Shown here one piece after another: positions 45,977 to 56,550 of a stretch of 64,000 nucleotides of DNA. Source of the stretch: Methylomonas paludis. Lineage in GTDB: Bacteria; Pseudomonadota; Gammaproteobacteria; Methylococcales; Methylomonadaceae. Location: assembly GCF_018734325.1 (NCBI RefSeq), contig NZ_CP073754.1, forward strand, positions 248,001-312,000, in the 5' to 3' direction. Below the pieces are notes generated by a model. That model was not told the DNA's origin. It ran no database searches and worked only from the letters and a program-made list of their open reading frames with translations. The stretch's first letter is position 1. The number at the start of each line of letters is the position of its first letter. A program made the translations under genes and the position numbers.

Positions 45977-47272
45977 TTAACGACCGGAAATATACTTCAC
46001 ATCGCGTGCCGTCACGCCCTGATACAGCTGGCGTGGCCGGCCAATTTTCATTTCCGGATCAGAAATCATTTCATCCCATTGGGCAATCCAGCCAACCGAA
46101 CGCGCCATAGCGAAGATAGCCGTAAACATTTCGGTTGGGATGCCTAAAGCCCGCAAGACGATACCGGAATAAAAGTCCACATTCGGATACAGCTTTCTTT
46201 CCACGAAGTACGGGTCTTCCAGAGCAATACGCTCCAGTTCCATTGCCAGTTTAAACATTTTATCGTCATGCAGGTTCAGTTCGTTTAACACCTCATGGCA
46301 GGTTTCCCGCATCAGCTTGGCGCGTGGGTCGTAGTTTTTATAAACCCGGTGACCAAACCCCATCAAGCGGAACGGGTCGTTTTTATCTTTAGCCTTGTTA
46401 ACATATTCGCCAATTCTGGACACATCCCCGATTTGGGCCAACATATTCAGCACAGCTTCGTTAGCGCCGCCATGAGCAGCTCCCCACAAACAGGCTATGC
46501 CGGCCGCGACACAGGCGTAAGGATTGGCGCCGCTGGAACCAGCCAGTCGAACGGTAGAAGTCGATGCATTCTGCTCGTGATCGGCGTGTAAGATCAAAAT
46601 TCTGTCCAGGGCCCGCACCAGTACCGGGTTGGCCAGATAATCATCGCCCGGGTCACCCATCATCATACGCAAAAAGTTTTCCGCATAGCCCAGTTTGCGC
46701 TTGGGATAAATAAACGGCATACCGATGCTGTACTTGTAACACATAGCCACCAGATTTGGCATCTTGGCAATCAGCCGAATAGCCGATATATAGCGGTCTT
46801 CCTTGCTGTTGATATCCATCACATCATGATAAAACGCAGACAAAGCGCCAACCACACCAACCAGAATCGCCATCGGGTGGGCATCACGGCGGAAGCCGCT
46901 ATAAAACCGGCTTAATTGTTCATGTACCATGACGTGTTGACTGATATTAGTCACAAATCCCTTCATTTCGCCGCCATTCGGCAATTCGCCTTTCAGCAGC
47001 AAATAGCACACTTCCAAAAAGTCGCATTTTTCGGCTAATTGTTCAATAGGATAACCGCGATACAATAATATGCCGGCATCGCCGTCAATATAAGTAATTT
47101 TGGAAGTACAGCTGGCAGTAGAGGTAAAGCCCGGATCGTAAGTAAATAAACCGGTTTGCGCATATAAGCGACGTATATCGATAACATCGGCCCCAAGACT
47201 GCCGGAGACAATGGGTAGTTCGTGTTGCTGTTCTTGTTGATCTAGACGTAGATAGATTTTTTTATCAGCCAT
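45977..47272 (-). CDS. gltA: Citrate synthase (type II)
   Basis: A 431-residue hexameric-type citrate synthase. Catalytic regions are visible: [40 protein letters not shown], and the aspartate in PNVDFYSG. The N-terminal beta-rich region ([14 protein letters not shown]) is the type II extension that makes the Gram-negative enzyme NADH-sensitive. It condenses acetyl-CoA with oxaloacetate. Monocistronic. Confidence 0.97.
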   Translation of the reverse strand: MADKKIYLRLDQQEQQHELPIVSGSLGADVIDIRRLYAQTGLFTYDPGFTSTASCTSKITYIDGDAGILLYRGYPIEQLAEKCDFLEVCYLLLKGELPNGGEMKGFVTNISQHVMVHEQLSRFYSGFRRDAHPMAILVGVVGALSAFYHDVMDINSKEDRYISAIRLIAKMPNLVAMCYKYSIGMPFIYPKRKLGYAENFLRMMMGDPGDDYLANPVLVRALDRILILHADHEQNASTSTVRLAGSSGANPYACVAAGIACLWGAAHGGANEAVLNMLAQIGDVSRIGEYVNKAKDKNDPFRLMGFGHRVYKNYDPRAKLMRETCHEVLNELNLHDDKMFKLAMELERIALEDPYFVERKLYPNVDFYSGIVLRALGIPTEMFTAIFAMARSVGWIAQWDEMISDPEMKIGRPRQLYQGVTARDVKYISGR

Positions 47273-47552
47273 TATTTTGAGCTCCCGTTAAGTGCCGATG
47301 GGTGTCGGCATTAGGTCTTATTCTAATGCAAATCACCGTGCTATAGTTGCTCACACAGCAGCCTTAAAGTCTATAAATAGTAAATAGACTATTTCCCAAA
47401 ATTGCTAATTAAGATAATAGCGGTAATTGTTTACGGATACTCAAAACCGTTGAGTGCTTGGTCGGTCAGAAGCCGGAACAACTTAAGCTTAAATAACAGC
47501 GCGGGTCGCTGATATTAAGCGACACCACGTTTCTGCACCCAAATTTGAGGAA

Positions 47553-47972
47553 TCAGGCTTTATTGGTAGGAAAATGTTGATGGGTACGGTTCAGACGTGC
47601 CAGCCAATTAGCCAGTAGAATAGCGAAAATTGCCCCTAAAACATCGGCCATTAAGTCGGCAAAACTGGCATTTCTGGTAGGCACATACATTTGATACCAT
47701 TCTTCCAAAGCACCGACAACCGACACAATCAGCAATGGAGCCGAAAATATGGATAGGCTGGGTTTGGAGCTAAGCAACAGACTGGCTGCGGAAGCCAACA
47801 GGCTCAACACTCCAAACGCAAAAAAGTGCGCTACCTTATCCAAACCTTCAATTTTGTCAAAAATTTCAGCCGAGGGATGGGAAGACTCCGTAAACAGAAG
47901 CCCTATCCACGCAACAATTACAACCACTAACACGATAGAACGCGACACCGGTGTGGAAATGTAATTCAGCAT
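47553..47972 (-). CDS. VanZ-like membrane protein
   Basis: A 139-residue protein with about four hydrophobic helices and the VanZ-family pattern DKVAHFFAFGVLSLL...EEWYQMYVPTRNASFADLMADVLGA. The conserved acidic and histidine residues of this family are present. Its biochemical role is unknown; the name comes from a gene in vancomycin-resistance clusters, but no other van gene is here. It stands alone between gltA and phoU. Confidence 0.85.
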   Translation of the reverse strand: MLNYISTPVSRSIVLVVVIVAWIGLLFTESSHPSAEIFDKIEGLDKVAHFFAFGVLSLLASAASLLLSSKPSLSIFSAPLLIVSVVGALEEWYQMYVPTRNASFADLMADVLGAIFAILLANWLARLNRTHQHFPTNKA

Positions 47973-48005
47973 TATTTGAACCCCCTGGGGTATTGAGTAT
48001 GATAA

Positions 48006-48725
48006 TTAACGAGCTGTTTTCACAGTTTTTTCCAGCTCTTCCCTGCTGACATGGCGCACATCCTTACCTTTGACCATGTAAATAACATGTTCACAAACAT
48101 TGCAGGCATGATCGCCTATACGTTCCAACGCTCTGGCAGTCCACAGCATATCCAGGGCACGGGTAATGTTTCTGGGATTTTCCATCATCTGGGTAATCAG
48201 CTGCCGGGTGATACTGGTATATTCTCTATCGACTTTGGTGTCCTGAGCGGTAATCTCTATCACCTCTTCAACATCGGTTCTGGCATAGGCATCCAATGCC
48301 CCATTCAGCATGTCTTTTACCAATTCCAGTAAATGTTCAATTTCGTAGTATTTATCCTGATAATAATCAGAACCTTCCAGACGCATAGTCATACGGGCAA
48401 TGCGAGCCGCCTCATCACCAATACGCTCCAGATCTGTAATAATTTTAATGGTTGCAATCAACATACGCAAATCAAATGCTGCCGGTTGGCGTCTGGCCAT
48501 GATTTCCGTGCATTCATGGTCTATGTCTTTTTCCAGCTCATTAACCAGTTGATCCTGTTTGACTACAGTTTCCGCGCCCTCCATGTCATAACCCATAAAG
48601 GCTTTGGTGGCCAGATCAACCTGTTGTTCCACCAGGCCACCCATAGCAAGCACTTTATTGCGAATATCTTCCATCTCCTCATTAAATTGCCGGGAAATGT
48701 GTTGTTTAATTTTGTTATTGTCCAT
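48006..48725 (-). CDS. phoU: Phosphate signalling protein PhoU
   Basis: A 239-residue protein of two three-helix PhoU repeats, each with an E/DxxxD metal-binding motif (for example DLERIGDEAARIARM and ALERIGDHACNVCEHV). It links the Pst transporter to the PhoR sensor kinase so that the Pho regulon is off when phosphate is plentiful. It ends the pstSCAB-phoU operon, 9 bp after pstB. Confidence 0.96.
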   Translation of the reverse strand: MDNNKIKQHISRQFNEEMEDIRNKVLAMGGLVEQQVDLATKAFMGYDMEGAETVVKQDQLVNELEKDIDHECTEIMARRQPAAFDLRMLIATIKIITDLERIGDEAARIARMTMRLEGSDYYQDKYYEIEHLLELVKDMLNGALDAYARTDVEEVIEITAQDTKVDREYTSITRQLITQMMENPRNITRALDMLWTARALERIGDHACNVCEHVIYMVKGKDVRHVSREELEKTVKTAR

Positions 48726-48734
48726 GGGGTTCTC

Positions 48735-49571
48735 TTAACCGTAGCGACCAGTAATGTAATCTTCAGTTTGTTTCTTGGTTGGATTGGTAAACAGTTCACT
48801 GGTTTCACCAAATTCAATCAACTCTCCCATATACATGAAGGCGGTATAATCGGAAACCCGCGCAGCCTGCTGCATATTATGGGTAACAATCACTATGGTA
48901 TATTTGTCCTTTAATTCGTTGATAAGTTCTTCAATTTTTAAAGTCGAAATCGGATCAAGCGCAGAAGCCGGCTCATCCAGCAAAATCACCTCAGGTTCAA
49001 TAGCAATTGCTCTTGCAATTACCAGCCGTTGCTGCTGTCCACCCGAAATGCCCAGGGCATTATCATTTAGCCTATGTTTCACTTCGTCCCAGAGTGCCGC
49101 GCCGCGCAAGGATTTTTCAACCACCTCGTCCAAAATTTGCCGGTCATTAATGCCCTGAATTCTCAGGCCATAAGCAACGTTTTCATAAATAGTTTTCGGA
49201 AACGGATTAGGTTTTTGAAAAACCATGCCCACCCGGCGCCGTAATGCCGATACATTAACTGATTTAGCGTAAATATCTTCATCATCCAGCAATATCTTAC
49301 CTTTTATGCTGACCCCATCCACCAGATCGTTCATCCGATTGATACAGCGCAGCAAAGTTGATTTTCCGCAGCCGCTGGGGCCAATATAGGCGGTCACCTT
49401 CTTTCTGGGCATAGACATGTTAATGTTATGCAAAGCCTGTTTTTCGCCATAAAACAGATCAAGATTTTCAATCTTGATGCAGGTTTGAATATTGCCTGAT
49501 TGTTGAGATTTATCGTCCCGGTTCAAAGCATTAATATCAATACCATGGGTACGTGTTGGTGCTGTCGTCAT
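48735..49571 (-). CDS. pstB: Phosphate ABC transporter ATPase PstB
   Basis: A 278-residue ATPase with Walker [10 protein letters not shown] (64-72), signature [15 protein letters not shown] and Walker [14 protein letters not shown]. The first 30 residues are an extra hydrophilic N terminus. It energises phosphate uptake through PstCA. Confidence 0.97.
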   Translation of the reverse strand: MTTAPTRTHGIDINALNRDDKSQQSGNIQTCIKIENLDLFYGEKQALHNINMSMPRKKVTAYIGPSGCGKSTLLRCINRMNDLVDGVSIKGKILLDDEDIYAKSVNVSALRRRVGMVFQKPNPFPKTIYENVAYGLRIQGINDRQILDEVVEKSLRGAALWDEVKHRLNDNALGISGGQQQRLVIARAIAIEPEVILLDEPASALDPISTLKIEELINELKDKYTIVIVTHNMQQAARVSDYTAFMYMGELIEFGETSELFTNPTKKQTEDYITGRYG

Positions 49572-49611
49572 CGTTTTATTCCAGAGCCGTCAGGATATAT
49601 TGAATAGCAGT

Positions 49612-51267
49612 TTAATTTTCAAGTGCACGATATTTTTCCCGCAGATTATTACGAATAGCTATCGCAAACATATTCAGGCCAATAATCACCAGCACCAATA
49701 GCAATGAAGTCGCATAAACCAAAGGCCGTGCCGCTTCAACATTGGGACTTTGAAAACCTACATCATAGATATGAAAGCCCAAATGCATAAACTTGCGATC
49801 AAGATGCAGGTAAGGAAAATTACCGTCCAGCGGTAAAGTCGGGGCAAGTTTAACCACGCCCACCAGCATCAACGGAGCCACTTCACCGGCTGCCCGCGCC
49901 ACTGCCAGGATCAGGCCGGTCATAATCGCCGGACTCGCCATAGGCAACACCGTACGCCATAAAGTTTCCGCTTTGGTAGCGCCTAAAGCCAGGCTGCCTT
50001 CACGAATGGATTTGGGAATACGCGACAACCCTTCCTCGGTGGCTACAATTACAACCGGCAAGGTTAGCAAGGCCAGAGTCAGCGATGCCCACAACAAACC
50101 AGGAGTGCCAAACACCGGGGCAGGGGCCGCTTCTGGAAAAAACACCTTGTCAAGACCGCTGCCGATAATATAGACAAAAAAACCTAAACCAAATACCCCG
50201 TAAACAATAGAAGGTACACCAGCCAGATTATTAACCGAAATCCGGATGATACGGGTTATCAGACCTTGCTTGGCATATTCACGCAGATAAACAGCGGCAA
50301 CCACACCAAACGGAGTAACCACCACAGCCATCAGCATTACCATCAAAACAGTTCCGAAAATGGCTGGAAATATCCCACCTTCAGTATTAGCTTCACGTGG
50401 ATCATCACTGACAAAACTGATGAAATTTGAAATATATTCAAAAGTTTTATCGACCACACTCATCTGGTTGGGCCTAGTCAATTTTACCACTCTGGCTAAA
50501 GGGATGGATATTTCCTTATTACCGGCCTCAGTTACCACCAAACTATACAGTTTCAACTCCTTATTAAGGCCGCCCAGTTGTTCCTGTATGGTTTTGTATT
50601 CTTGCTCATAGTGCAGTTTTTTGGCAGCAAATTCGGCCTGATCCTTATCCTGCCACTGGCTTTTTAACTCCAAGGCGCGTTGTTTAAGCCGTAAACGCTC
50701 CAGATCATAATTGATGGCACCCACTTTTTTATTTTGCAAGTGATCAATTTCCTTCCGAAGTTGAAGCGCCCTGCTGAGTTTTTCCTGAGCCACCGGCCAG
50801 GCTTGTGTGCCTTCCGCGATCAACTTGCCACTTTCTTTAACTGCCGACAAACGACCATAGAAATTGCCCCACTCCCGGCGTTCAATACTAATTAAATCAT
50901 CAGGCTCTGATTTACTCAGTACATATTGATCCTGTATCCAGCGAAAATCACTGCCCAAAACATCCCTATTGCCGGTTTTCACCAAATGCTGCACTAAATA
51001 TTCACCGTTATTCAGCAATTCATGTCCTGCTGCTCTGGCCTGTGCCGCTGGTAGCAATGAAGTAGCCACTTCTTCGCCGATGATCAGGCTTTCCGGGCTA
51101 TTCTGATCCTGATAATGATATTCAACAATATTCGCCGGCCAGAAATGGCCTAAGCCACGTACAGCAATCAGTAACAATAATCCCACAACCAGAATCAAAT
51201 TGATGCTGACAGCGCCGGCGGTCATCCATATCCACGGAGAACCGCTTCTAAACCATGCTTTTATCAT
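49612..51267 (-). CDS. pstA: Phosphate ABC transporter permease PstA, long form
   Basis: A 551-residue permease, much longer than E. coli PstA (296). After the first membrane helix (about 14-36) there is a periplasmic insert of about 250 residues rich in charged helices (LRLKQRALELKSQWQDKDQ...EQEYKTIQEQLGGLNKE), probably coiled coil. The canonical permease domain follows from about residue 300, with the EAA-type loop (EGSLALGATKAETLWRTVLP). Long PstA forms paired with long PstC are known in several gammaproteobacteria. It overlaps pstC by 4 bp. Confidence 0.94.
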   Translation of the reverse strand: MIKAWFRSGSPWIWMTAGAVSINLILVVGLLLLIAVRGLGHFWPANIVEYHYQDQNSPESLIIGEEVATSLLPAAQARAAGHELLNNGEYLVQHLVKTGNRDVLGSDFRWIQDQYVLSKSEPDDLISIERREWGNFYGRLSAVKESGKLIAEGTQAWPVAQEKLSRALQLRKEIDHLQNKKVGAINYDLERLRLKQRALELKSQWQDKDQAEFAAKKLHYEQEYKTIQEQLGGLNKELKLYSLVVTEAGNKEISIPLARVVKLTRPNQMSVVDKTFEYISNFISFVSDDPREANTEGGIFPAIFGTVLMVMLMAVVVTPFGVVAAVYLREYAKQGLITRIIRISVNNLAGVPSIVYGVFGLGFFVYIIGSGLDKVFFPEAAPAPVFGTPGLLWASLTLALLTLPVVIVATEEGLSRIPKSIREGSLALGATKAETLWRTVLPMASPAIMTGLILAVARAAGEVAPLMLVGVVKLAPTLPLDGNFPYLHLDRKFMHLGFHIYDVGFQSPNVEAARPLVYATSLLLVLVIIGLNMFAIAIRNNLREKYRALEN

Positions 51268-53543
51268 AATGAACTGTATTTTTGTCTTAGATTCTGACGG
51301 ACAATTTCCGCCAGGGTATTGACGATAAATGTAAACATAAACAGCACCAAAGCTGCAAAAAACAATACCCGGTAATGAGTGCTGTTGACCTCAGATTCCG
51401 GCATTTCTACAGCAATATTGGCGGATAGTGTGCGTAAACCCTGAAAAATACTCAAATCCATCACCGGTGTATTCCCGGTTGCCATCAAAACAATCATGGT
51501 TTCGCCGACCGCTCGGCCAAAACCGATCATAATCGCCGAGAAAATCCCCGGACTGGCGGTCAGCAAAACTACCTTAGTCATTGTTTGCCAAGGTGTCGCG
51601 CCCAAAGCCAAAGAGCCGGTGGTCAAATGTTTGGGAACACTAAAAATAGCATCTTCGGCAATGGAAAATATCATCGGGATCACCGCAAAACCCATGGCCA
51701 AACCCACTACCAAAGTGTTGCGTTGATCGTAACCTATACCCAGAGTAGTATTCATCCAGGTGCGTAAATCACCGTTAAAGAACACATCATCAATTAGCGG
51801 ACTAATCGCAAACGCCAGCCAGCCACATAATAGAATCACAGGTATCAGTACCAGAGAATCCCAGCCTTCAGGAACTTTATGACGCAATGCCTTAGGGATT
51901 TTTTGCCAGGCAAAAGCAAAGCCCATAATGCCTAGCGGTACCGCCATTAATAAAGTAAAGATGCCGGTTAAATGAACTTCAACAAAGGGAGCCAGCCATA
52001 AACCTGCTAAAAAGCCTAAAATAACCGTTGGTAAAGCGCCCATAATCTCAATGCCGGGCTTAACATATTGGCGGATTCTGGGAACCATAAAATAACCGGT
52101 ATAAATAGCCCCAAACAAAGACAAAGGTATGGCCACCAGCATGGCATAAAATGAAGCTTTGATAGTGCCGAATACCAAGGGTACCAAACTCATTTTCGGT
52201 TCAAAATCATTGCTGGCTGAAGAAGATTGCCAAATATAATCCGGTTTTGGATAGCTTTCATACCAAACTTTTTGCCACAAAGATGCCAGTGAAACTTCCG
52301 GGTGTTCATTTTCCACCGTCCAAAAATTTATTTGGCCGTCAGTGGTTTCCACCAGCATGGCATTGGCACGCGGCGACAAAGTAATGGCGTCTGGTTTGCC
52401 GGTGCCAATTTTTTCTTTGATCAGTTCGCGTTCGGCTGTGGTGTTATAAATACCAAAATTGCCATCGGTATCCGCGACCAGCATGCCTTTCCGGCGTTGT
52501 TCAGGGCTAATGGCCTTAATAGGAGCGTCAGAAACTTTAAATACGCGTAATTTTTCCACGCTAAAATGATTTTGCGCGTCCCGGACTATGCTCCATTGCG
52601 ATAATAAGCCGCTGCTGTCCCCAATTAACAAGGAAATATCCCCATTCAAAAAATCCATACTGGTGATAGAGGTGCCCTGACTAACTACACTCAGTTTATG
52701 CTTGATAATCGGCTTAGTTTTATCGTTAATATCAAAAACAGTCAGATCGCCTTGCTGATTAGCCAGATACAAATTACGCTGGACTTTATCAACCAGCATA
52801 AAATCAACCTGACCGCCCACATCGGCCAGCAGGCTTTCATTACGTTCCAGCCCGGCTTCATCGTCAAATAGCGAGGCTTTTTTACTTAAATTGCACAAAA
52901 TAACCCGGTTGTCAGCCGTTTTTGCCAGCAGAATATTATTTTTTTCGCTGAGTTTAACCTCAACTTGCTGCAAAGCATGGCCTTGGCTATCAACAACAAT
53001 GGCCTCTTTACCCAAAGGGTAGAGTAGCGTAGGGGTAATCAAGCGCTTATTGCCAATATAGCTCAGCTTGTAATCATGTTTGGCAACTACAGCCCGGCCA
53101 TCTGACAAACCATAAATCACCTCACCATTTTCGAAGCTGCCGTGGCCAAAGCTGACAATTTGAGCCTGGTCAGGAATCGGCAGACTTTCAATGGCGATGG
53201 TTTTACCGTCAGGCACACTAAAAAACACCGCCTTACCGGTATCGGTAAAACGTACAGCCACTTCATTCTGTTCTTCCATGGCCAGAAACACAGTATTACC
53301 CAGCTGTGGCTCAGGACTGGCGTAACGACCTATATCTGTCGCATGAGCAGGCAGCAGTAGCGGAAATACCACATACAACAAATAAAAGAAAATCAGCACA
53401 ATGGCCATAATAATGCTTAAGCCGCCGATAGTAACGCAATAGGCGGCAAGCTTGTCTTTCAACAAACGCCAGCGCTGACGCTGATCACCGGTAGAGATTT
53501 GTAGCAGAGAATAATTAGATTGATTTGAAATTTTTTCAGGCAT
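51264..53543 (-). CDS. pstC: Phosphate ABC transporter permease PstC, long form
   Basis: A 759-residue permease, more than twice the length of E. coli PstC (319). A first membrane helix (about 38-62) is followed by a periplasmic insert of about 350 residues made of repeated beta blades (for example GDLTVFDINDKTKPI and GLLSQWSIVRD), which looks like a WD40-type propeller. The canonical permease domain starts near residue 450 and contains the EAA-like loop SLALGATPWQTMTKVVL. The insert could bind a partner or help capture phosphate; its function is not established. Confidence 0.93.
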   Translation of the reverse strand: MPEKISNQSNYSLLQISTGDQRQRWRLLKDKLAAYCVTIGGLSIIMAIVLIFFYLLYVVFPLLLPAHATDIGRYASPEPQLGNTVFLAMEEQNEVAVRFTDTGKAVFFSVPDGKTIAIESLPIPDQAQIVSFGHGSFENGEVIYGLSDGRAVVAKHDYKLSYIGNKRLITPTLLYPLGKEAIVVDSQGHALQQVEVKLSEKNNILLAKTADNRVILCNLSKKASLFDDEAGLERNESLLADVGGQVDFMLVDKVQRNLYLANQQGDLTVFDINDKTKPIIKHKLSVVSQGTSITSMDFLNGDISLLIGDSSGLLSQWSIVRDAQNHFSVEKLRVFKVSDAPIKAISPEQRRKGMLVADTDGNFGIYNTTAERELIKEKIGTGKPDAITLSPRANAMLVETTDGQINFWTVENEHPEVSLASLWQKVWYESYPKPDYIWQSSSASNDFEPKMSLVPLVFGTIKASFYAMLVAIPLSLFGAIYTGYFMVPRIRQYVKPGIEIMGALPTVILGFLAGLWLAPFVEVHLTGIFTLLMAVPLGIMGFAFAWQKIPKALRHKVPEGWDSLVLIPVILLCGWLAFAISPLIDDVFFNGDLRTWMNTTLGIGYDQRNTLVVGLAMGFAVIPMIFSIAEDAIFSVPKHLTTGSLALGATPWQTMTKVVLLTASPGIFSAIMIGFGRAVGETMIVLMATGNTPVMDLSIFQGLRTLSANIAVEMPESEVNSTHYRVLFFAALVLFMFTFIVNTLAEIVRQNLRQKYSSL

Positions 53544-53591
53544 AACTGAGAGTCAGTGAGACGTATTTGTCATTTGGTCATGGCGCGACAT

Positions 53592-53633
53592 AAAAATAGA
53601 AAAGCCGACAACAGCTTTAGCGGTTATCGGCTT
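53592..53633 (-). terminator. Terminator/attenuator between pstS and pstC
   Basis: On the minus strand AAGCCGATAACCGC, TAAA, GCTGTTGTCGGCTT then a T-rich tail. It lies about 110 bp beyond the pstS stop and about 50 bp before pstC. Such a partial stop would make more pstS mRNA than pstCAB mRNA, fitting the need for excess binding protein. Confidence 0.75.
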
Positions 53634-53741
53634 ATTATCTACAAAATCTGATGCTATCGCAGAAAGAAATCAGATAATTTTGTCTAGCCATCCTTTGCAG
53701 CATCCTTGCTTAAACTCCCTGTTTCAGCAATCCTTGCAAAA

Positions 53742-54746
53742 TTATTGGATTAGCGTCAACGCTTTTTCCACGGTTTTACTTGGTAAAGGAATATATCCAT
53801 CTTTAATTACCACTTGCTGACCAGTTTTGGACAACACCATTTTCAGAAACTCCTTCTCTAACGGAGCAAGCGGCTCATTCGGTTTTTTATTCACGTAAAC
53901 ATACAGAAAACGAGATAAAGGATAGGCACCGGAAATAGCATTTTCAGGGGAAGGCTCTACAAAAGCTTCGCCATCTTTACGCGCTAAAGCAATCGCCTTA
54001 ACACCGGAAGTTGAATAGCCGATCCCGGAATAACCGATACCGTTAGCAGAAGTGGTAATACCTTGCACCACAGAAGCCGAACCGGGCTGTTCATTAACAT
54101 TGCTTTTAAAGTCGCCTTTGCATAAGGCTTCATCTTTAAAGAAGCCATAAGTGCCGGAAACTGAATTACGGCCATACAACTGAATGGGCTTGCCGGCCCA
54201 GCCACCGGTCAGACCGGCTTGTCCCCAAGTACTGATATCAGTCGCAAAACCACATTTACGGGTTGAAGACATGATGGCATCCACTTGTGGAATCGACAAA
54301 CCAGTCACCGGGTTGTCTTTGTTGACAAATACAGCCAGCGCATCAATGGCAACAGGTATCGCAGTTGGTTTATAACCATATTTGCTTTCGAAATCATCAA
54401 TTTCATTATCTTTCATCTTGCGGCTCATTGGGCCGAGATTAGCAGTGCCTTCTGCCAGAGCCGGTGGTGCAGTTGAAGACCCGGCGGCTTGAATCTGAAT
54501 ATTAACATTAGGATAAATCTTGCCGAACTCTTCAGCCCACAATGTCATCAGATTGGCCAGAGTATCGGAGCCAACACTGGAAATATTGCCTGAAACGCCG
54601 CTGGCTTGAGTATATTCAGGCAGCGCAGGGTCCAGAGTGGCAGGGGCAGCAGCCAAGGCATCATTAGCGATCAGCGCAGACGAGACAAAGCCAAATCCAA
54701 GAATGAGCGACTTCAGCTGAAATGGTGTTTTCATATTGTTTTTCAT
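53742..54746 (-). CDS. pstS: Periplasmic phosphate-binding protein PstS
   Basis: A 334-residue binding protein with a signal peptide ([22 protein letters not shown], cleavage near residue 32). Phosphate-contact segments are visible: [21 protein letters not shown] and [11 protein letters not shown]. It delivers phosphate to PstCA. The first ATG at 54746 is followed by a second in-frame ATG four codons later; neither has a strong ribosome binding site. It is preceded by a Pho box. Confidence 0.94.
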   Translation of the reverse strand: MKNNMKTPFQLKSLILGFGFVSSALIANDALAAAPATLDPALPEYTQASGVSGNISSVGSDTLANLMTLWAEEFGKIYPNVNIQIQAAGSSTAPPALAEGTANLGPMSRKMKDNEIDDFESKYGYKPTAIPVAIDALAVFVNKDNPVTGLSIPQVDAIMSSTRKCGFATDISTWGQAGLTGGWAGKPIQLYGRNSVSGTYGFFKDEALCKGDFKSNVNEQPGSASVVQGITTSANGIGYSGIGYSTSGVKAIALARKDGEAFVEPSPENAISGAYPLSRFLYVYVNKKPNEPLAPLEKEFLKMVLSKTGQQVVIKDGYIPLPSKTVEKALTLIQ

Positions 54747-54809
54747 AAAGAGTATTTTAGAATCTAGTTACATATTGCCAAGATAGCATGACAATAGTAT
54801 GAAGCAAAT

Positions 54810-54827
54810 ATGACAGTTTTGTGACAA
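54810..54827 (-). promoter_or_regulatory. Pho box upstream of pstS
   Basis: On the minus strand TTGTCACAAAACTGTCAT, two PhoB half-sites (TGTCA) spaced 11 bp apart, close to the CTGTCATAWAWCTGTCAY consensus. A further TTGTCAT half-site lies 22 bp downstream of the second half-site. It sits about 65 bp upstream of the pstS start, so PhoB induction under phosphate limitation is expected. Confidence 0.85.
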
Positions 54828-54871
54828 CTTTACAATCCTATTGGCCCTTGGCTTGGGATAAGCCCGTCAGT

Positions 54872-55375
54872 TCAGAGCCTATCTGGAGGTGGATTGCGTT
54901 TCAGTTTGGAAAAACTATAATTAAAATCAACGTTTGTGTCGTTGTTTATGGCTTCATTCTCAACTTCAAGCCACTCCTCGGCAACAATTTCCGGAAAATA
55001 AGTATCTCCGGCAAAATCTTTATTTATCCTGGTCAAATACAAAAAATCAGCATTAGGCAACAAACTTTCATATAAAGTGGCGCCACCGATCACAAACACT
55101 TCCAGGTTGCTTTGGCACAGATGCAGGGCATCTGCAATGCTGCTCGCCGTCTGACAGCCAGATACCAGATAATCGGGATTTGAACTGATAATAATATTGC
55201 TACGTCCAGGCAGAGGCTTACCTATCGCTTCAAAGGTTTTTCTGCCCATCAAAATTGGCGCACCCCAGGTGATTTGCTTAAACCGCTTAAGATCTGCTGG
55301 CAAATGCCAGGGCATTTTACCATTTACGCCAATCACACGATTACTCGCCATGGCAACAATCAGTGATATTTTCAT
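54872..55375 (-). CDS. folA: Dihydrofolate reductase
   Basis: A 167-residue chromosomal-type DHFR with the conserved N terminus (SLIVAMASNRVIGVNGKMPWHLP), MGRKTFEAIGKPLPGR, and VIGGATLYESLLP. It reduces dihydrofolate with NADPH. The catalytic acidic residue after MPWHLP (in PADLKRFK) is present. The gene reads toward pstS and is divergent from the asparaginase gene. Confidence 0.96.
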   Translation of the reverse strand: MKISLIVAMASNRVIGVNGKMPWHLPADLKRFKQITWGAPILMGRKTFEAIGKPLPGRSNIIISSNPDYLVSGCQTASSIADALHLCQSNLEVFVIGGATLYESLLPNADFLYLTRINKDFAGDTYFPEIVAEEWLEVENEAINNDTNVDFNYSFSKLKRNPPPDRL

Positions 55376-55427
55376 GGTTTACGTTTATGATGCCCGGCTT
55401 TAAGATTCAAGGGTTGCATATAATACT

Positions 55428-56441
55428 ATGAAAAACATCTTAGTGGTTTTCACCGGCGGCACCATCGGTTCTCAGGTAGTGCAGGGCACTATTGATACCA
55501 GTAAAACAACTGGTCGCCAACTGCTACAGATATTCAGCACAGCAGATCATGCTTCGCAGGCCGTCAATTTCAAAGCCATTCAGCCCTTAGAAATACTCAG
55601 CGAAAATTTGCGTCCCAGTGATTGGCCGCTCATGATCGCGGCTATTGAAGCCGAGGAGCTCTGTCAATTTCACGGCATTATCCTAACCCACGGTACAGAC
55701 ACCCTGGCATTCAGTGCTGCTGCGTTGGGTCTGTATTTTAATAGCTTAAAAATTCCACTGTTGCTGGTTTCCAGTGATTTGCCACTGGCAGATGTCAATG
55801 CCAACGGCTTGTCAAATTTTCAGGCAGCCGTAGCCTTTATCAGGCAGTTCAGCTTAAGCGGCGTATACGTCCCCTATAAAAATTTTGGGCAAACCCTGCG
55901 GATTTATCGGGCAACCCGCCTGCTATCCTGTTTACCATTATCCGGTGATTTTAGCGGCGTACAGTCCAAAAGCTTTATGACTTATACAGATGGCCGCTTT
56001 CATAGTCAGGAGCTGGCAGAAAGGCCCAATGTTAAACCTATCGCCTTACAGGCCAATTTTGCCGCGCGAATCTTACTGATCAAGCCCTATCCAGGTTTGG
56101 ATTATCGGCACTTCAATCTGGAGGGAGTGGATGCGGTACTGCATGATCTCTATCACTCCGGCACCGCCTGTACAGTATCAGGTTCAGGGGATTTCAATAA
56201 TTTGCTGGAATTTAGCCAAATTTGTCGGCAGCGCGACATCAAGGTATATCTGGCGCCGGCCATCAAGACCGAGCAGAGCTACCGCTCCACACAGGCATTA
56301 CTGGCAGCAGGTCTGCACATCATCTGGAATACCACTCTGGAAGTGGCATATGTAAAACTGTTGCTGGCTTACGGCAATTTTAGCGACCCTAAAGCCGTCT
56401 CAGGCTTTCTGGAACAAAATATTGCCAATGAATTGATTTGA
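55428..56441 (+). CDS. Asparaginase-family amidohydrolase
   Basis: A 337-residue enzyme of the L-asparaginase type I (cytoplasmic) family. TGGTIGS (residues about 9-15) holds the first nucleophilic threonine, and LTHGTDTLAFSAAAL holds the second threonine-aspartate pair; the C-terminal half has the family's second domain. There is no signal peptide, so it is cytoplasmic. Substrate preference (asparagine, glutamine or another amide) cannot be set from the sequence. It is monocistronic, divergent from folA. Confidence 0.85.
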   Translation: MKNILVVFTGGTIGSQVVQGTIDTSKTTGRQLLQIFSTADHASQAVNFKAIQPLEILSENLRPSDWPLMIAAIEAEELCQFHGIILTHGTDTLAFSAAALGLYFNSLKIPLLLVSSDLPLADVNANGLSNFQAAVAFIRQFSLSGVYVPYKNFGQTLRIYRATRLLSCLPLSGDFSGVQSKSFMTYTDGRFHSQELAERPNVKPIALQANFAARILLIKPYPGLDYRHFNLEGVDAVLHDLYHSGTACTVSGSGDFNNLLEFSQICRQRDIKVYLAPAIKTEQSYRSTQALLAAGLHIIWNTTLEVAYVKLLLAYGNFSDPKAVSGFLEQNIANELI

Positions 56442-56513
56442 CAGCGGCTGGCTTCTCAATCGAAGTGAGTAGTAAAGCTTAAGCTGGTAGTGCTGAAAGT
56501 ATTTGAATGGGGG

Positions 56514-56539
56514 GCGGGTTAGGCATTAACCTAACCCGC
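56514..56539. repeat. Inverted repeat between the asparaginase gene and sodB
   Basis: GCGGGTTAGG-CATTAA-CCTAACCCGC, a perfect 10-bp stem, 12 bp beyond the sodB stop. It lies between convergent genes, may serve as terminator for both, and resembles a repeat type scattered in related genomes. Confidence 0.65.
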
Positions 56540-56550
56540 ATCCTACAGAA

